DNA of 64,000 nucleotides from Bacillus paramycoides (GCF_001884235.1 NZ_MAOI01000058.1:1-64000); one strand, 5' to 3'. Shown: positions 25,676 through 35,291, counted from the stretch's first letter. Made by a program: numbers and translations. The notes: generated by a model from the letters alone, not told the origin.

Positions 25676-26545
25676 TTAAAAGTTCAATAGTATAATAATA
25701 ACTGTTATCGCGTATAACAACACTGTTATTAGAATATGCTGATCCTCTAATAAAACTTTATCAGGTTCTCCACCTTTATCTTCCATGTGAACTAAATATA
25801 AATAACGAAAGATCCCGTAAATTACAAATGGAATTGTCCACATTAAATAGATACTTTTCCCTGCATTAAAAGTAAAAATAGCGTAAGTAACGATTGTACT
25901 TAATTGATCTAATAAAGCAGGAGAGTAACTTTCTAATACTTTTCTATGAGAACCTTTATTAGCCTGTAACAACACTAATTCATGTCTTCTTTTATTAATA
26001 GCCAAGAATAGTGACAGTAATAATGTGCATAATAAAAACCATGGTGTAAATGGCACTTGAATGACTAATCCCCCGGCTAATGCCCGTAAAACAAATCCAG
26101 CTGCAATAATTAAAAGATCAATTATTACAACATGCTTTAGACGAATTGAATACGCTACATTTAAAGTGAAATATACAGCTAACACTAAACACAATAATGG
26201 GTTTAATACATATGAAACTACTAAAGACGCTACTAAAATAACGCAGCCTGCAATAATAGCAAAATACGGATTTAAAGCACCCGATGCCATCGGTCGATAT
26301 CGTTTAACAGGGTGTTGTCGATCCGCCTCAATATCCATAAAATCATTTAAAATATAGACACAGCCAGATATCGCACAAAATAACGCAAAACAAATTGCAG
26401 CTTGTGCTACCATAGTTAAAGATACTTGTTTTATAGAAAAGACTAGCGCTGCAAATACAAGCAAGTTTTTAGTCCATTGCTTCGGGCGTAACTGTTTAAA
26501 AAACAATACAACTATATTCTGTTGAGATAAAGTTCCTTCTCTCAT
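25676..26545 (-). CDS. UbiA-family polyprenyl-phosphate phosphoribosyltransferase
   Basis: 289 residues, eight to nine transmembrane helices. LRPKQWTKNLLVFAA and NDFMDIEADRQHPVKRYRP (67-85) match decaprenyl-phosphate phosphoribosyltransferases (Rv3806c type) rather than quinone or heme prenyltransferases. These enzymes move 5-phosphoribose from PRPP to polyprenyl phosphate. The second acidic motif appears near SIRLKHVVIIDLL. The ATG start is the only clear choice, but its ribosome-binding site, AAAGGAA, is about 20 bases away, so the start is uncertain. Confidence 0.85.
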   Translation of the reverse strand: MREGTLSQQNIVVLFFKQLRPKQWTKNLLVFAALVFSIKQVSLTMVAQAAICFALFCAISGCVYILNDFMDIEADRQHPVKRYRPMASGALNPYFAIIAGCVILVASLVVSYVLNPLLCLVLAVYFTLNVAYSIRLKHVVIIDLLIIAAGFVLRALAGGLVIQVPFTPWFLLCTLLLSLFLAINKRRHELVLLQANKGSHRKVLESYSPALLDQLSTIVTYAIFTFNAGKSIYLMWTIPFVIYGIFRYLYLVHMEDKGGEPDKVLLEDQHILITVLLYAITVIIILLNF

Positions 26546-26670
26546 AATAATAAGAGAGCTTCTATTCCTTTCACTCTCTTCCGTCCCTCCCTATTCAATT
26601 GTTATTTCTTTCTATTACAGGAAAGATTATACCATATAAATCTAACATTGAGAAACAGTTATTAAAGACT

Positions 26671-26723
26671 AATAAAGGGCTCTCTCCTGTATTGGTCTTT
26701 CTAAAAAATACAGGAGGAAGCCC
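26671..26723 (-). terminator. terminator after yuiC
   Basis: GGGCTCTCTCCTGTATT (26677-26693) pairs with AATACAGGAGGAAGCCC (26707-26723) with an internal mismatch; the T-run is on the minus strand. Confidence 0.75.
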
Positions 26724-26738
26724 CATCGATTATACATC

Positions 26739-27359
26739 CTATTTCAAATATTGACCACGAAACACCTGCATCGTTTCATCTTGGTTTAACATCGTTAACT
26801 GTTCTTCTGTAAACTTGCCATCTCCGACTTTCACTACATATACGTTTACTTTTTTCTTGCCCCATTGACTATACACATCTTGAACCGTATCGTAATACAA
26901 ATCAAGCCTATTTCCTTTAATAGCGCCGCCTTTATCCGCTACAACTCCATATCCGTAACCTGGTACAAATAAAATTGTTCCAATTGGGAATACACGTAAA
27001 TCAGCAGCTATCGTAGAATATAAATCTCTTTTCGCTTTAACACCTGAATATGTAATACCATACTCTGGATGCCCCGGCCTCTTACCAGTCGACTCAACAC
27101 CTGATGTATAGCCTGTTGCAGTCATTTCTATAACACGATATTTAGACCAGTCATTTGCCTGTTCTAAAGCATTTATCACTTCTTTACTCGGAGCAACTTT
27201 TTTCTCAATTTCTGCTGCATGTACTTCTTTTGCACTCGTTTCTTCATATGATTTTATAATTTCTAATAAAGAAACTCCTGTGAAAGCCTTCCATGTTACG
27301 CATAATGCGAATGCAAGTAAACAAGTCATCATAATGCGAATACAATATCGTTTTAACAT
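26739..27359 (-). CDS. yuiC: 3D-domain cell-wall protein (YuiC-like)
   Basis: 206 residues. An N-terminal membrane anchor or signal (about 8-28) is followed by a spacer and a C-terminal 3D domain: [26 protein letters not shown] and [10 protein letters not shown] supply the three conserved aspartates. YuiC of B. subtilis is a muralytic transglycosylase related to resuscitation-promoting and MltA-type enzymes. I take the ATG at 27357-27359 because the hydrophobic signal follows at once, though the spacing from AAGGAG is long (14); an ATG 33 bases upstream is the alternative. Confidence 0.83.
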   Translation of the reverse strand: MLKRYCIRIMMTCLLAFALCVTWKAFTGVSLLEIIKSYEETSAKEVHAAEIEKKVAPSKEVINALEQANDWSKYRVIEMTATGYTSGVESTGKRPGHPEYGITYSGVKAKRDLYSTIAADLRVFPIGTILFVPGYGYGVVADKGGAIKGNRLDLYYDTVQDVYSQWGKKKVNVYVVKVGDGKFTEEQLTMLNQDETMQVFRGQYLK

Positions 27360-27423
27360 TTTTATATTCCACACTCCTTCATCGTTAATCATTCCCTATA
27401 CGATAAAGAAATATGCAAAAGAA

Positions 27424-27446
27424 AATCTCCAATGAAATTGGAGATT
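27424..27446 (-). terminator. terminator after yuiB
   Basis: AATCTCCAAT / ATTGGAGATT with a 3-base loop and a T-rich tail on the minus strand; the right arm overlaps the yuiB stop codon. Confidence 0.75.
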
Positions 27447-27762
27447 AAAACATTTGATACCCACTTTTCCGAAGTTTCTTTATTACAACTCCCGCTAAAG
27501 CTGCTCCTACTAATCCAGTAGATAAAATAAACATATCTGCTTGTCCTAAATGCGATACACTCGTTCCAAATGAAGAAAATGTTTCTTTTGGTTTTGAAAA
27601 ATAATCCCATACACTTGCTTTATTAATAATAAGCATACAAATAATTGGATAAACAATAACCATTACCCATGTAGCCCGCAAAATCATGTTGAGTAAAAAT
27701 CCAATGCCAAAAAACAAAATAAAGAATAACATCATTGAAATAAGTAGTACCGGTATACTCAC
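27445..27762 (-). CDS. yuiB: YuiB-like membrane protein
   Basis: 105 residues with three hydrophobic helices (about 3-27, 28-46 and 75-93) and a basic C-terminus, KKLRKSGYQMF. The sequence and place beside yuiC fit YuiB, of unknown function. Its start overlaps the end of the upstream Nudix gene by 4 bases, so translation is coupled. Confidence 0.78.
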   Translation of the reverse strand: MSIPVLLISMMLFFILFFGIGFLLNMILRATWVMVIVYPIICMLIINKASVWDYFSKPKETFSSFGTSVSHLGQADMFILSTGLVGAALAGVVIKKLRKSGYQMF

Positions 27763-28265
27763 TTCTTCTCCCTCTCCTTCGCATACGCCGTAAACACATG
27801 ATAAGCCGTGTAACCAAATTGCTCTCCTGGATTTAATGTTTTATCCATCTCAAGATGCGACTCTGCTCTTCCTTCTAATAAATATTTAATGAGTACAGAA
27901 GTATTTTGATCATCTGCAATATTTTCTGGACGTAAAAAAGCTACTTCCGACAATTCTTTCTCCTGTACAATAACGTCTTCTCCCTCTGGCTCTAAAAGAA
28001 AAATAATCATATTATCGCTAATTTCATTACGAATGACACCCGAACGAATACCGATAATCCCCTTTACATGAGCAACAATGCCTGTCTCTTCTAAAATTTC
28101 ACGTTTCACAGCTTCATCAACAGTCTCACCTTCATTAACAAAACCAGCTGGTAAAGACCACTGTCCTTTCAATCCACCGTATTTCTTCTTAACGAATAGC
28201 CATCTCCCATCTTTTGTAGCTACTAAGCCACTGACAGCTAACCACACTTTCCCTCGCTTCCCCAT
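27759..28265 (-). CDS. Nudix hydrolase
   Basis: 168 residues. The Nudix box GFVNEGETVDEAVKREILEETGI (residues 41-63; GX5EX7REVXEEXG pattern) is intact, so the protein should hydrolyse a nucleoside diphosphate linked to another group in a metal-dependent way. The substrate cannot be inferred. GGAGG lies upstream of the ATG. It overlaps yuiB by 4 bases and leads that small operon. Confidence 0.88.
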   Translation of the reverse strand: MGKRGKVWLAVSGLVATKDGRWLFVKKKYGGLKGQWSLPAGFVNEGETVDEAVKREILEETGIVAHVKGIIGIRSGVIRNEISDNMIIFLLEPEGEDVIVQEKELSEVAFLRPENIADDQNTSVLIKYLLEGRAESHLEMDKTLNPGEQFGYTAYHVFTAYAKEREKK

Positions 28266-28427
28266 GACGTAACCTCCTCCGCCAAAACGGACAGAATATT
28301 CTTTCTTTTTTATATATTATACTATATTTTTAAATACACTGTGACTTTTCCTTTCTTAGAGTATAATATCCCCTTCCATATTTTTGATATAGCGTTAATA
28401 AAGAACTATACGGAAGGAGAAGCACAT

Positions 28428-28652
28428 ATGAAGAAAACGAAACAATGGCTTCGCGAATCTGCATTTTCTTTCTCTGGAAACGTAATTATTCTATATGTAA
28501 TTTCTTTCGCTTCCCTTCAAGCTGGACTCATTTTCGGATTCAGACATTGGATTCATTCATTTCATGACACAACAAGCCTTGAAGAAAGTATTGCACCAGT
28601 CTTCCTCTCTCTTTTCATCCTCTTTTTATTACTATATCGGAAACGTGTATGA
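28428..28652 (+). CDS. small two-TM membrane protein
   Basis: 74 residues with two hydrophobic helices (about 16-38 and 55-70) and a charged N-terminus KKTKQWLRESAF. The ATG at 28428 follows GAAGGAG by 8 bases; a longer frame upstream has no such site. I do not recognise the family. It is convergent with the NADH dehydrogenase gene. Confidence 0.65.
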   Translation: MKKTKQWLRESAFSFSGNVIILYVISFASLQAGLIFGFRHWIHSFHDTTSLEESIAPVFLSLFILFLLLYRKRV

Positions 28653-28658
28653 TACAAA

Positions 28659-28697
28659 AAAAAGCAGAAACAGCTCATAGCCGTTTCTGCTTTTTCT
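28659..28697. terminator. bidirectional terminator
   Basis: AAAAAAGCAGAAAC pairs with GTTTCTGCTTTTT around a short apical part; it serves the small membrane protein gene and the convergent NADH dehydrogenase gene. Confidence 0.85.
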
Positions 28698-28705
28698 ACT
28701 ATATA

Positions 28706-29917
28706 TTAAAAGAACTTTAATTTACCTTTTTTAAGAACTAATAAAGGTCCACCAAGTAAGAATAGGTAACGGTTATCGATTACTTTCTTCATGAAGGAAG
28801 CTTTCCAACCTGTTAACTTTTTACCCATAACAACGCCCATTGCATCGTCATGACCTAATGAACATACAGATCCTTTATTATCAAATGCGAATTTTTTCAT
28901 TTCACCTTTGCCACGAACTAATACAGTTAAGTTGTGTGCGATGTTATAACCTTGTTGAATTGCAATTTGTGCTGTTGGTGGGTATGGACGGTTAATCTCT
29001 TCATTGATGATTAACGCTGCGTCACCAACCATGAATACATCTTCATGACCTGGAGCATGCATAAACTCATCCACTTTAATACGTCCGCGCATTGCTTCAA
29101 ATCCAGACTCTTCTACAATACCGTTACCACGAACACCTGCAGCCCAAACTACAGTTTCAGATTTAAGAAGTTCAGAATCATCACCGTTTGCAACGATAAT
29201 ACCTTCTTCAGTTGCTTCTTTAATTGCTGTACCGATGCGGAATTCTACACCTTTTTTCTCAAGTTGTTTTACGGCGTATTCTACTAGTTCTGGATCAAAA
29301 CCAGGAAGTGCCGTTGGAGCAGCCTCTACACAGATGATGCGTGCTTTTTCACGTGGAATATCGTACTTTTTGCAAAGTTCAGGAATACGATTTGCAAGCT
29401 CACCTACATACTCGATACCAGTAAATCCAGCACCACCAACAACGATTGTTATTAACTCATCGCGTTTTTCAGTCGCATATTGAGCGAATTTTTCTTCCAT
29501 ATGCTCACGAATTTGACGAGTTGCATTAATGTTAGTGATTGAGAATGCATGCTCTTTTAATCCTTTAATTCCGAACGTTTCTGACTCGAAACCAAGTCCG
29601 ATTACTAAGTAATCATACTCTAATTCACCATTTTGTAAGATAACACGTTTTTCAGCAGCTTTAATTTCTACTACTGTATCTTGTACAAAGTTTACTTTAT
29701 TTGTATCGATAACGTCTTGAATATCTAGACAGATTTTATCATCCTGTAATGTACCAGCTGCACTCTCGTGTAACCAAGTTGCTTGGTAGTGATAGCTGTT
29801 GTTGTTTACTAACGTAATTTCAGCTTCACTTACAGATAATGTTTTTTGCAGACGAACAGTCGTAATCATCCCACCATAACCTGCACCTAAAACTACGATT
29901 TTTGGAGTCTTCACCAA
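28706..29917 (-). CDS. yumB: type II NADH dehydrogenase (YumB-like)
   Basis: 403 residues. The FAD-binding [10 protein letters not shown] opens the protein, the NADH-binding [15 protein letters not shown] lies near 165, the FAD-contact GDAALI near 297, and a C-terminal amphipathic helix mediates membrane attachment. It passes electrons from NADH to menaquinone without pumping protons. The start is TTG at 29915-29917, seven bases after AAAGGG, immediately followed by an alternative GTG. A Rex-like operator overlaps its promoter. The divergent yumC gene encodes another pyridine-nucleotide flavoprotein. Confidence 0.92.
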   Translation of the reverse strand: MVKTPKIVVLGAGYGGMITTVRLQKTLSVSEAEITLVNNNSYHYQATWLHESAAGTLQDDKICLDIQDVIDTNKVNFVQDTVVEIKAAEKRVILQNGELEYDYLVIGLGFESETFGIKGLKEHAFSITNINATRQIREHMEEKFAQYATEKRDELITIVVGGAGFTGIEYVGELANRIPELCKKYDIPREKARIICVEAAPTALPGFDPELVEYAVKQLEKKGVEFRIGTAIKEATEEGIIVANGDDSELLKSETVVWAAGVRGNGIVEESGFEAMRGRIKVDEFMHAPGHEDVFMVGDAALIINEEINRPYPPTAQIAIQQGYNIAHNLTVLVRGKGEMKKFAFDNKGSVCSLGHDDAMGVVMGKKLTGWKASFMKKVIDNRYLFLLGGPLLVLKKGKLKFF

Positions 29918-29988
29918 ATCACAACCCTTTTCTTTATATAATAGTAATGAAAAAATAATACCAAGTACTAAAATCTCTATTTGTCAAG

Positions 29989-30008
29989 AATGTGGAATTT
30001 ATCACATT
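29989..30008 (-). promoter_or_regulatory. Rex-like operator upstream of the NADH dehydrogenase gene
   Basis: TGTGGAATTTATCACA (29991-30006) within a longer dyad AATGTG...CACATT matches the Rex site TGTGAANNNNTTCACA at 10 of 12 fixed positions. It touches the -10 element, where binding would block transcription. Rex represses ndh at low NADH/NAD ratio in B. subtilis, so control by redox state is plausible. Confidence 0.55.
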
Positions 30009-30033
30009 CTATATCGTAACAAAACGCAGTCAA
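30006..30033 (-). promoter_or_regulatory. promoter of the NADH dehydrogenase gene
   Basis: On the minus strand TTGACT (30028-30033), a 16-base spacer and TAGAAT (30006-30011). The rest of the 454-base divergent gap (29918-30371) shows no gene. Confidence 0.55.
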
Positions 30034-30377
30034 AAAATCGTACGAAATTTGTCATAGAAAATTAACATAATACTTCCCTATATTAGTCGGTTTTATTCTA
30101 GAATTCAAGCGTCTGGGGAATTATCAATATTTTAAAATAACATAGCGTTTTCAAGGGTTTTCCATCCTTTTTTTCATGTATTTTCCTTTCGCTATATTTT
30201 ATACAATTCTAAAACGTCTATGCATAAACTTACTTATAATTCAGTCGTTTTCAGAAGTATTATTAACTGAAGTATGCTATCATTTATTTTGAAAGTGTCA
30301 TCATTTGCAGGATTTTCGTGTACATATGAACAATATATGAAATCAATATTAATTTTCCATCTATAGGGGGAATGAAA

Positions 30378-31367
30378 ATGACAGAAAATCAAAAAGTTTA
30401 CGACATAACAATAATTGGTGGTGGCCCAACAGGACTATTCACTGCATTTTATGGCGGAATGAGACAGGCAAGTGTAAAAATTATTGAAAGCTTACCTCAA
30501 CTTGGTGGACAATTATCCGCACTATATCCTGAGAAATACATTTATGATGTAGCTGGATTCCCGAAAGTACGCGCACAAGAGTTAGTTGATAACTTAAAAG
30601 AACAAATGAAGAAATTCGATCCAACTGTTTGTTTAGAAGAAGCTGTTGATACGCTTGAGAAACAAGCTGATGGCATATTTAAACTTGTTACTAATAAACA
30701 AACTCACTATTCTAAATCTGTCATTATTACTGCTGGTAATGGTGCTTTCCAACCACGCCGCTTAGAATTAGAAGGCGCGACAAAATACGATAAGAAAAAC
30801 TTACATTATTTCGTTGATGATATGAATAAATTTGCTGGAAAACGTGTCGTTGTATTTGGCGGCGGTGACTCAGCAGTAGACTGGACAATGATGTTAGAAC
30901 CGATTGCAGACAAAGTTACAATCGTCCATCGCCGTGATAAATTCCGTGCACATGAACATAGTGTAGAAAACTTAATAAATTCCCGCGCAGAAGTAAGCAC
31001 ACCGTATGTTCCAATTGAACTTATTGGTGAGGACACTATTGAGCAAGTCGTTCTTCAACACGTAAAAACAGAAGAAAAAGTTATCATCGATGTTGATGAC
31101 GTAATCGTAAACTACGGTTTCGTTTCTTCTCTTGGTCCAATTAAAAATTGGGGCTTAGACATTCAAAAGAACAGCATTCTCGTGAATTCGAAAATGGAAA
31201 CAAATATTCCGGGCATTTACGCTGCTGGTGACATTTGTACATATGAAGGAAAAGTAAAACTCATTGCTTGTGGCTTCGGGGAAGCACCGACAGCAGTAAA
31301 CAACGCAAAAGCTTACTTTGATCCAAACGCAAAACTTCAACCAATGCATAGCTCAAGTATGTTTTAA
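30378..31367 (+). CDS. yumC: ferredoxin-NADP reductase, thioredoxin reductase-like (YumC)
   Basis: 329 residues. The FAD motif [12 protein letters not shown] starts at residue 10, the NADPH motif [13 protein letters not shown] lies near 155 and the second FAD contact GDICTYEGK near 285. There is no CxxC redox pair, which separates this enzyme from thioredoxin reductase; it reduces ferredoxin or flavodoxin with NADPH. The start ATG at 30378 is 7 bases after AGGGGG; the ATG two codons earlier abuts that site. Confidence 0.95.
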   Translation: MTENQKVYDITIIGGGPTGLFTAFYGGMRQASVKIIESLPQLGGQLSALYPEKYIYDVAGFPKVRAQELVDNLKEQMKKFDPTVCLEEAVDTLEKQADGIFKLVTNKQTHYSKSVIITAGNGAFQPRRLELEGATKYDKKNLHYFVDDMNKFAGKRVVVFGGGDSAVDWTMMLEPIADKVTIVHRRDKFRAHEHSVENLINSRAEVSTPYVPIELIGEDTIEQVVLQHVKTEEKVIIDVDDVIVNYGFVSSLGPIKNWGLDIQKNSILVNSKMETNIPGIYAAGDICTYEGKVKLIACGFGEAPTAVNNAKAYFDPNAKLQPMHSSSMF

Positions 31368-31376
31368 TATAGAAAT

Positions 31377-31415
31377 AAAAAGAACTCCTTTCACGTATGG
31401 AAGGAGTTCTTTTCT
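31377..31415 (+). terminator. terminator after yumC
   Basis: AAAAAGAACTCCTT / AAGGAGTTCTTTT with a 10-base loop and T-rich tail. Confidence 0.85.
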
Positions 31416-31579
31416 TTCTTATAAAGATTCTTAATCCAAATTATCTCAGTCCTTTAAACTGCTAATAGTAAAGCACTCCCTCATTTCATACTCTCTCCTA
31501 AAAAAACACTACTTTTTCCCAAAAATATGTTACAATAAAACAGAACAAACGTTCCTTATTTAATAAAGGAGGTTTTACA

Positions 31580-32056
31580 ATGAAAGAACCTATTATCGTA
31601 AAAAAAGAAGCTTTCCGGGCTATCGGCGTTTCTATTACGACGACAAACGAAGAAGAGGCGTCTACTGAAGGAAAAATTCCAAAGCTTTGGGATCGCTACT
31701 TCCAAGAACAAATCATGCATCACATTCCAAATCAACAAACAAAAGAAACATGTTCCTTCTATTCAAACTATGAATCAGATGAAACTGGTACATACAAATT
31801 TACAATTGGCATGCCCGTTTCTTCATTAGAAGATGTTCCTGAAAATATGACAGCTTTAACAATACCTGCCGCAACGTATGCAGTATTTACAACAAGAAAA
31901 GGCCCTGTATCCGAAGTTATTTGTGAAGCTTGGGAATATATTTGGCAATGGTCGAAAGAAAACAAACGTGCTTTCACAACAGACTTTGAGCTTTATGACG
32001 AAAGAGCAATGGATCCAAATAACGCACAAGTAGATATTTATATTGCATTAGCTTAA
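31580..32056 (+). CDS. GyrI-like/AraC effector-binding domain protein
   Basis: 158 residues, one GyrI-like (BmrR C-terminal type) domain without any DNA-binding part. VVKKEAFRAIGVSI at the start, the central PAATYAVFTTRKGP and the closing QVDIYIALA are typical. Stand-alone GyrI-like proteins bind or hydrolyse small hydrophobic molecules or inhibit DNA gyrase; which applies here is unknown. AAAGGAGG precedes the ATG by 9 bases. It ends in a strong terminator. Confidence 0.8.
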   Translation: MKEPIIVKKEAFRAIGVSITTTNEEEASTEGKIPKLWDRYFQEQIMHHIPNQQTKETCSFYSNYESDETGTYKFTIGMPVSSLEDVPENMTALTIPAATYAVFTTRKGPVSEVICEAWEYIWQWSKENKRAFTTDFELYDERAMDPNNAQVDIYIALA

Positions 32057-32084
32057 AAAAAGGTGCCCTTCGGCATCTTTTTTT
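32055..32084 (+). terminator. terminator after the GyrI-like gene
   Basis: AGGTGCC CTTC GGCATCT with flanking A- and T-runs. Confidence 0.85.
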
Positions 32085-32218
32085 GTCGTTAAATAGCTAC
32101 TGGGCAAATTCATTATTATTGTCTACAATGAGAAAGTGCAGTATAGAAATATTAGAAACTGTATAAAACGATTGTTAATAGGTTTTAGTCTAAAATTGGT
32201 ACATAGAAAGGAAGCAAT

Positions 32219-33466
32219 ATGGAGGAACTACAACAAAATAAATCTGCTTTAGAAGGAAGCGGAAAGCCGTTATTGAAAAATACGAATTTCCTTTTTCTTT
32301 GGGCAGCTACTCTCTTTTCAAGCTTTGCTTTAGCCTTTTTTACTTTTTCACAAACATGGTACATAGCAAAAACATTAAACCTTGAAGCTTCACTCGGTAT
32401 TGTTTTCGTGGCACTTAGTGTCCCAAGGCTCATTTTTATGATTGTCGGCGGCGCAGTAGCTGATAAATTCCCGAAAAAGAACATTATGTTTTACTCTAAT
32501 ATTATTCGTGCTATTCTTGTCGCAACCATTCTCACATGGTTCATCGTCGGTGATGTAACACTATATACATTTGCTTTGTTCGCTTTATTCTTCGGACTTG
32601 CTGATGCTTTCTTCTGGTCCGCAGACGGATCTATTCTGCCTGAACTCGTAGAAAAAAGCCGTTTAACACAAGCGAATTCACTTACACAAATGACAAACCA
32701 AGGATCGGTTATCTTGGGCCCTGTACTTGGCGGAATTCTCATTAAATTTACGAACTATGAAACAATTTTTTCAATTACAATCCTGCTACTTATTATCGCT
32801 GCAATACTCGTTCAAAAAATACAATTTACAGTGCCCGAAAAAACTGAAGCAGATAAAGGCATGTTTACTTCTATTAAAGAGGGAATTTCATATGTAAAAG
32901 AATCACCATTTCTTTCAACTTTCCTTATTTGTAGCGCCTTTTTAAACTTATTTTTAATCGGTCCGATGCAAGTAGGCTTCCCACTCTTCGTCAAAAACGT
33001 GCTGCACGGTGACTCACTCCAGTTTAGTTACTTAGAAGCAGCTGTTGGTGGCGGGATGGCAATAGGCGCTGTCATTGTCGGATTAAAAAATATTAATCGT
33101 AGACGCGGGCTATTTTGTATTATCATGATGCTACTGTCTGGTGTATTCTTCCTATCCATCAACTTTAGCACCGTACTCTGGCAAGCATTATTAGCTGGAA
33201 TGTTTTACGGCATTACAATTGCAATGGCTATCGTTCCACTTATGGCAATGATTCAATCAACAGTAAAAGAAGAAATGATGGGACGCGTTATGAGTTTACT
33301 CATGCTTTCATCAATGGGATTCATCCCGCTCTCTTACGCATTTACATCGCTTGCACTTGGGATAGGCATTCCAATTGTAACAGTTATGAAAAGCGGTGCA
33401 ATTGCCGTTATCGTCTTCGTACTATTTGTAGCAATTCGTGTTCCAGTTGTAAGGAAATTCGATTAA
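32219..33466 (+). CDS. major facilitator superfamily transporter
   Basis: 415 residues with twelve transmembrane helices. The loop after helix 2 carries GGAVADKFPKKNIMFYSN, an MFS motif A variant, and the overall pattern fits the MFS_3/enterobactin-exporter-like drug efflux group. The substrate is unknown. AAAGGAAG precedes the ATG by 5 bases. It is followed by its own terminator. Confidence 0.85.
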   Translation: MEELQQNKSALEGSGKPLLKNTNFLFLWAATLFSSFALAFFTFSQTWYIAKTLNLEASLGIVFVALSVPRLIFMIVGGAVADKFPKKNIMFYSNIIRAILVATILTWFIVGDVTLYTFALFALFFGLADAFFWSADGSILPELVEKSRLTQANSLTQMTNQGSVILGPVLGGILIKFTNYETIFSITILLLIIAAILVQKIQFTVPEKTEADKGMFTSIKEGISYVKESPFLSTFLICSAFLNLFLIGPMQVGFPLFVKNVLHGDSLQFSYLEAAVGGGMAIGAVIVGLKNINRRRGLFCIIMMLLSGVFFLSINFSTVLWQALLAGMFYGITIAMAIVPLMAMIQSTVKEEMMGRVMSLLMLSSMGFIPLSYAFTSLALGIGIPIVTVMKSGAIAVIVFVLFVAIRVPVVRKFD

Positions 33467-33472
33467 TCACCG

Positions 33473-33504
33473 AGAGTCATGTATTATACGCATGACTCTT
33501 TTTT
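33473..33504 (+). terminator. terminator after the MFS gene
   Basis: AGAGTCATG / CATGACTCT with a 9-base loop and seven Ts. The loop contains the stop codon of the convergent HTH gene. Confidence 0.85.
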
Positions 33505-34365
33505 AAATGGATCGAATAACGGTATCCCCTTACTCCGCCTCAAAGCCGCTCCCCATTCTAATCCAATTTCTAAAAATAAATCTCGCATCGTACTATACAA
33601 AAGCGCTCCAACATCTTTACGAATTTCTCCGTACTTATACGCCCTCACAACACTTTTCACCCGCCAAATTAAATTTCCATGCACTTCTTCATCAGCTAAG
33701 ATCTGCTCTAATAAAACACATTGCTCTAGTAATCCGCTTTTTTTATAAGCAAGCTCTACTTTACTCCAAAGTGTATTAATCTTCTTCGGATGACTCGTCA
33801 TCGGTATAAGTGCGTATATAAAAGGCTTCGGTATATCATGGCGACAATACGTCTCATCAAGCTCGTACGTTATTACTCTTTTCTCTTTTATTTGTGGAAT
33901 GTTTTTAGAAAGAATTGTTTCCCTCTCATTTTTTTGCTCATTTCCACTACAGCCATCCGTACAATCACCACTTTCACATGCGGACATTTCCATGCGGTCA
34001 TCCATACGGTCAATCGCAGATTTAAGAAAAACATATAAATTTGCACTATACCCGCCACGCTTATACCTTTCTTTTGTCGCAATACGCTTTATAATTCCCA
34101 TCTCTTCTAACTTTGCAATCGAACGGCGTACAGTACGAATACTCTTTCCGATTTTCGTCGCAATCGTCTCCATTAATGGACAAGCAACACCAACGGTTTC
34201 GTTCTTTTCATTAACCGCATACTTTCCTAAAAAATGAATAACGAAAGAATCTGTCTTATTTAGTTGAAATTGATAGCATTTAAAAAGTTGTTTTTGATAT
34301 GCATTAAACTCCTCTTTACTTCGAAATTCACTATATGGTTTCATTAAGTTATATAAGTTTCCCAT
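33484..34365 (-). CDS. helix-turn-helix DNA-binding protein, replication-initiator-like
   Basis: 293 residues. A winged helix-turn-helix lies at about 60-120 (TIATKIGKSIRTVRRSIAKLEEMGIIKR), followed by an acidic, serine-rich linker and a C-terminal helical part. The layout resembles the DNA-binding replication-type proteins found on B. cereus-group chromosomes, phages and plasmids, but I cannot assign a precise family. The ATG at 34363-34365 is 6 bases after GAGGTG. No phage genes flank it, so a phage or plasmid origin is only a possibility. Confidence 0.65.
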   Translation of the reverse strand: MGNLYNLMKPYSEFRSKEEFNAYQKQLFKCYQFQLNKTDSFVIHFLGKYAVNEKNETVGVACPLMETIATKIGKSIRTVRRSIAKLEEMGIIKRIATKERYKRGGYSANLYVFLKSAIDRMDDRMEMSACESGDCTDGCSGNEQKNERETILSKNIPQIKEKRVITYELDETYCRHDIPKPFIYALIPMTSHPKKINTLWSKVELAYKKSGLLEQCVLLEQILADEEVHGNLIWRVKSVVRAYKYGEIRKDVGALLYSTMRDLFLEIGLEWGAALRRSKGIPLFDPFKKESCV

Positions 34366-34445
34366 TTTTATCACCTCATCTATATGTAGGAAACAGAAAT
34401 GGAATTTGGCGTGATATTTAATATTTTTTTATTGGAGATGAAAAT

Positions 34446-34907
34446 ATGATTGTAATTAGCGCTTGTTTAGGTGGTATTGCTTGTCGGTATGACGGCAACG
34501 ACAATCTCGTTTCAAAAATAGAGGAGTTATTACAAAGAGAAGATACGATACTTGTTTGTCCCGAAGTATTGGGCGGCTTACCGACACCTCGTCCTTCAGC
34601 TGAAATTATTGGTGGGAATGGCGATGACGTTTTAGATGGAAAAGCAAAAGTGATGACGAAGGAGGGACAAGATGTCACGGAGGCTTTCGTGCATGGTGCT
34701 TATAAAGCATTAGAACAAATAAAAGATTTAAATCCAGAATATATTATTTTAAAAGAGCGTAGTCCATCTTGTGGTAGTTCTACTATTTACACAGGAGAAT
34801 TTAACGGTAATAAACAAACTGGTTACGGGGTAACAACAGCTTTATTTAAAAGAAATGGATTTAAAGTCATTTCAGAAGAAGATTTTGAGAATGAAAAAAG
34901 GAATTGA
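34446..34907 (+). CDS. DUF523 family protein
   Basis: 153 residues. VISACLGGIACRYDG near the N-terminus, CPEVLGGLPTPRPSAEI and KERSPSCGSSTIY are the three cysteine-containing signatures of DUF523, suggesting a metal or Fe-S site, although the function is unknown. GGAG precedes the ATG by 8 bases. The stop codon lies within the left arm of the terminator. Confidence 0.9.
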   Translation: MIVISACLGGIACRYDGNDNLVSKIEELLQREDTILVCPEVLGGLPTPRPSAEIIGGNGDDVLDGKAKVMTKEGQDVTEAFVHGAYKALEQIKDLNPEYIILKERSPSCGSSTIYTGEFNGNKQTGYGVTTALFKRNGFKVISEEDFENEKRN

Positions 34908-34928
34908 CTACGCTCGTCAATTCCTTTT
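34896..34928. terminator. terminator between DUF523 and YxeA-family genes
   Basis: AAAAGGAATTGAC / GTCAATTCCTTTT with a 7-base loop; bidirectional. Confidence 0.85.
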
Positions 34929-34937
34929 CCTCATTCT

Positions 34938-35291
34938 TTATTTCACACCTAATTTTTCTTTCACTTTCGCAGGAAGCTCGTCTTTCTTCACTTCTTCCCA
35001 AGCCGTTACACCTTTTTTATCTGAGTAGTATACGCGTAAAAATGCTTCTTTACGAAGATTTTTTTGTGCAGTAAATTCTAATTCTTTCTCTTTACCATCT
35101 TTATCAAAACCAGTTAGCTTATATTGGTAATCTTTATATGGCTCACCATTATCAGATTTACCATTATACTCTTTTCCATCTACTGTAATTTGAACGTAAT
35201 ACTCATCTTTCCCTAAACGGTTAATATCACAGCCAACTAAAAGGCTTGCAAATACAACTAAAATACTAAAAAGTGCAATATATCTTTTCAA
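34938..35291 (-). CDS. YxeA-family (DUF1093) lipoprotein
   Basis: 117 residues. A lipoprotein signal ends in LLVGC, then a small beta-rich YxeA-type domain follows (YYVQITVDGKEYNG, DYQYKLTGFDKDGKEKELEF, KEAFLRVYYSDKKGV). The role is unknown; the family is secreted or surface exposed. I favour TTG at 35289-35291 as the start because GGGGTG lies 6 bases upstream and the signal begins at once; the GTG three codons earlier overlaps that site. Confidence 0.8.
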   Translation of the reverse strand: MKRYIALFSILVVFASLLVGCDINRLGKDEYYVQITVDGKEYNGKSDNGEPYKDYQYKLTGFDKDGKEKELEFTAQKNLRKEAFLRVYYSDKKGVTAWEEVKKDELPAKVKEKLGVK

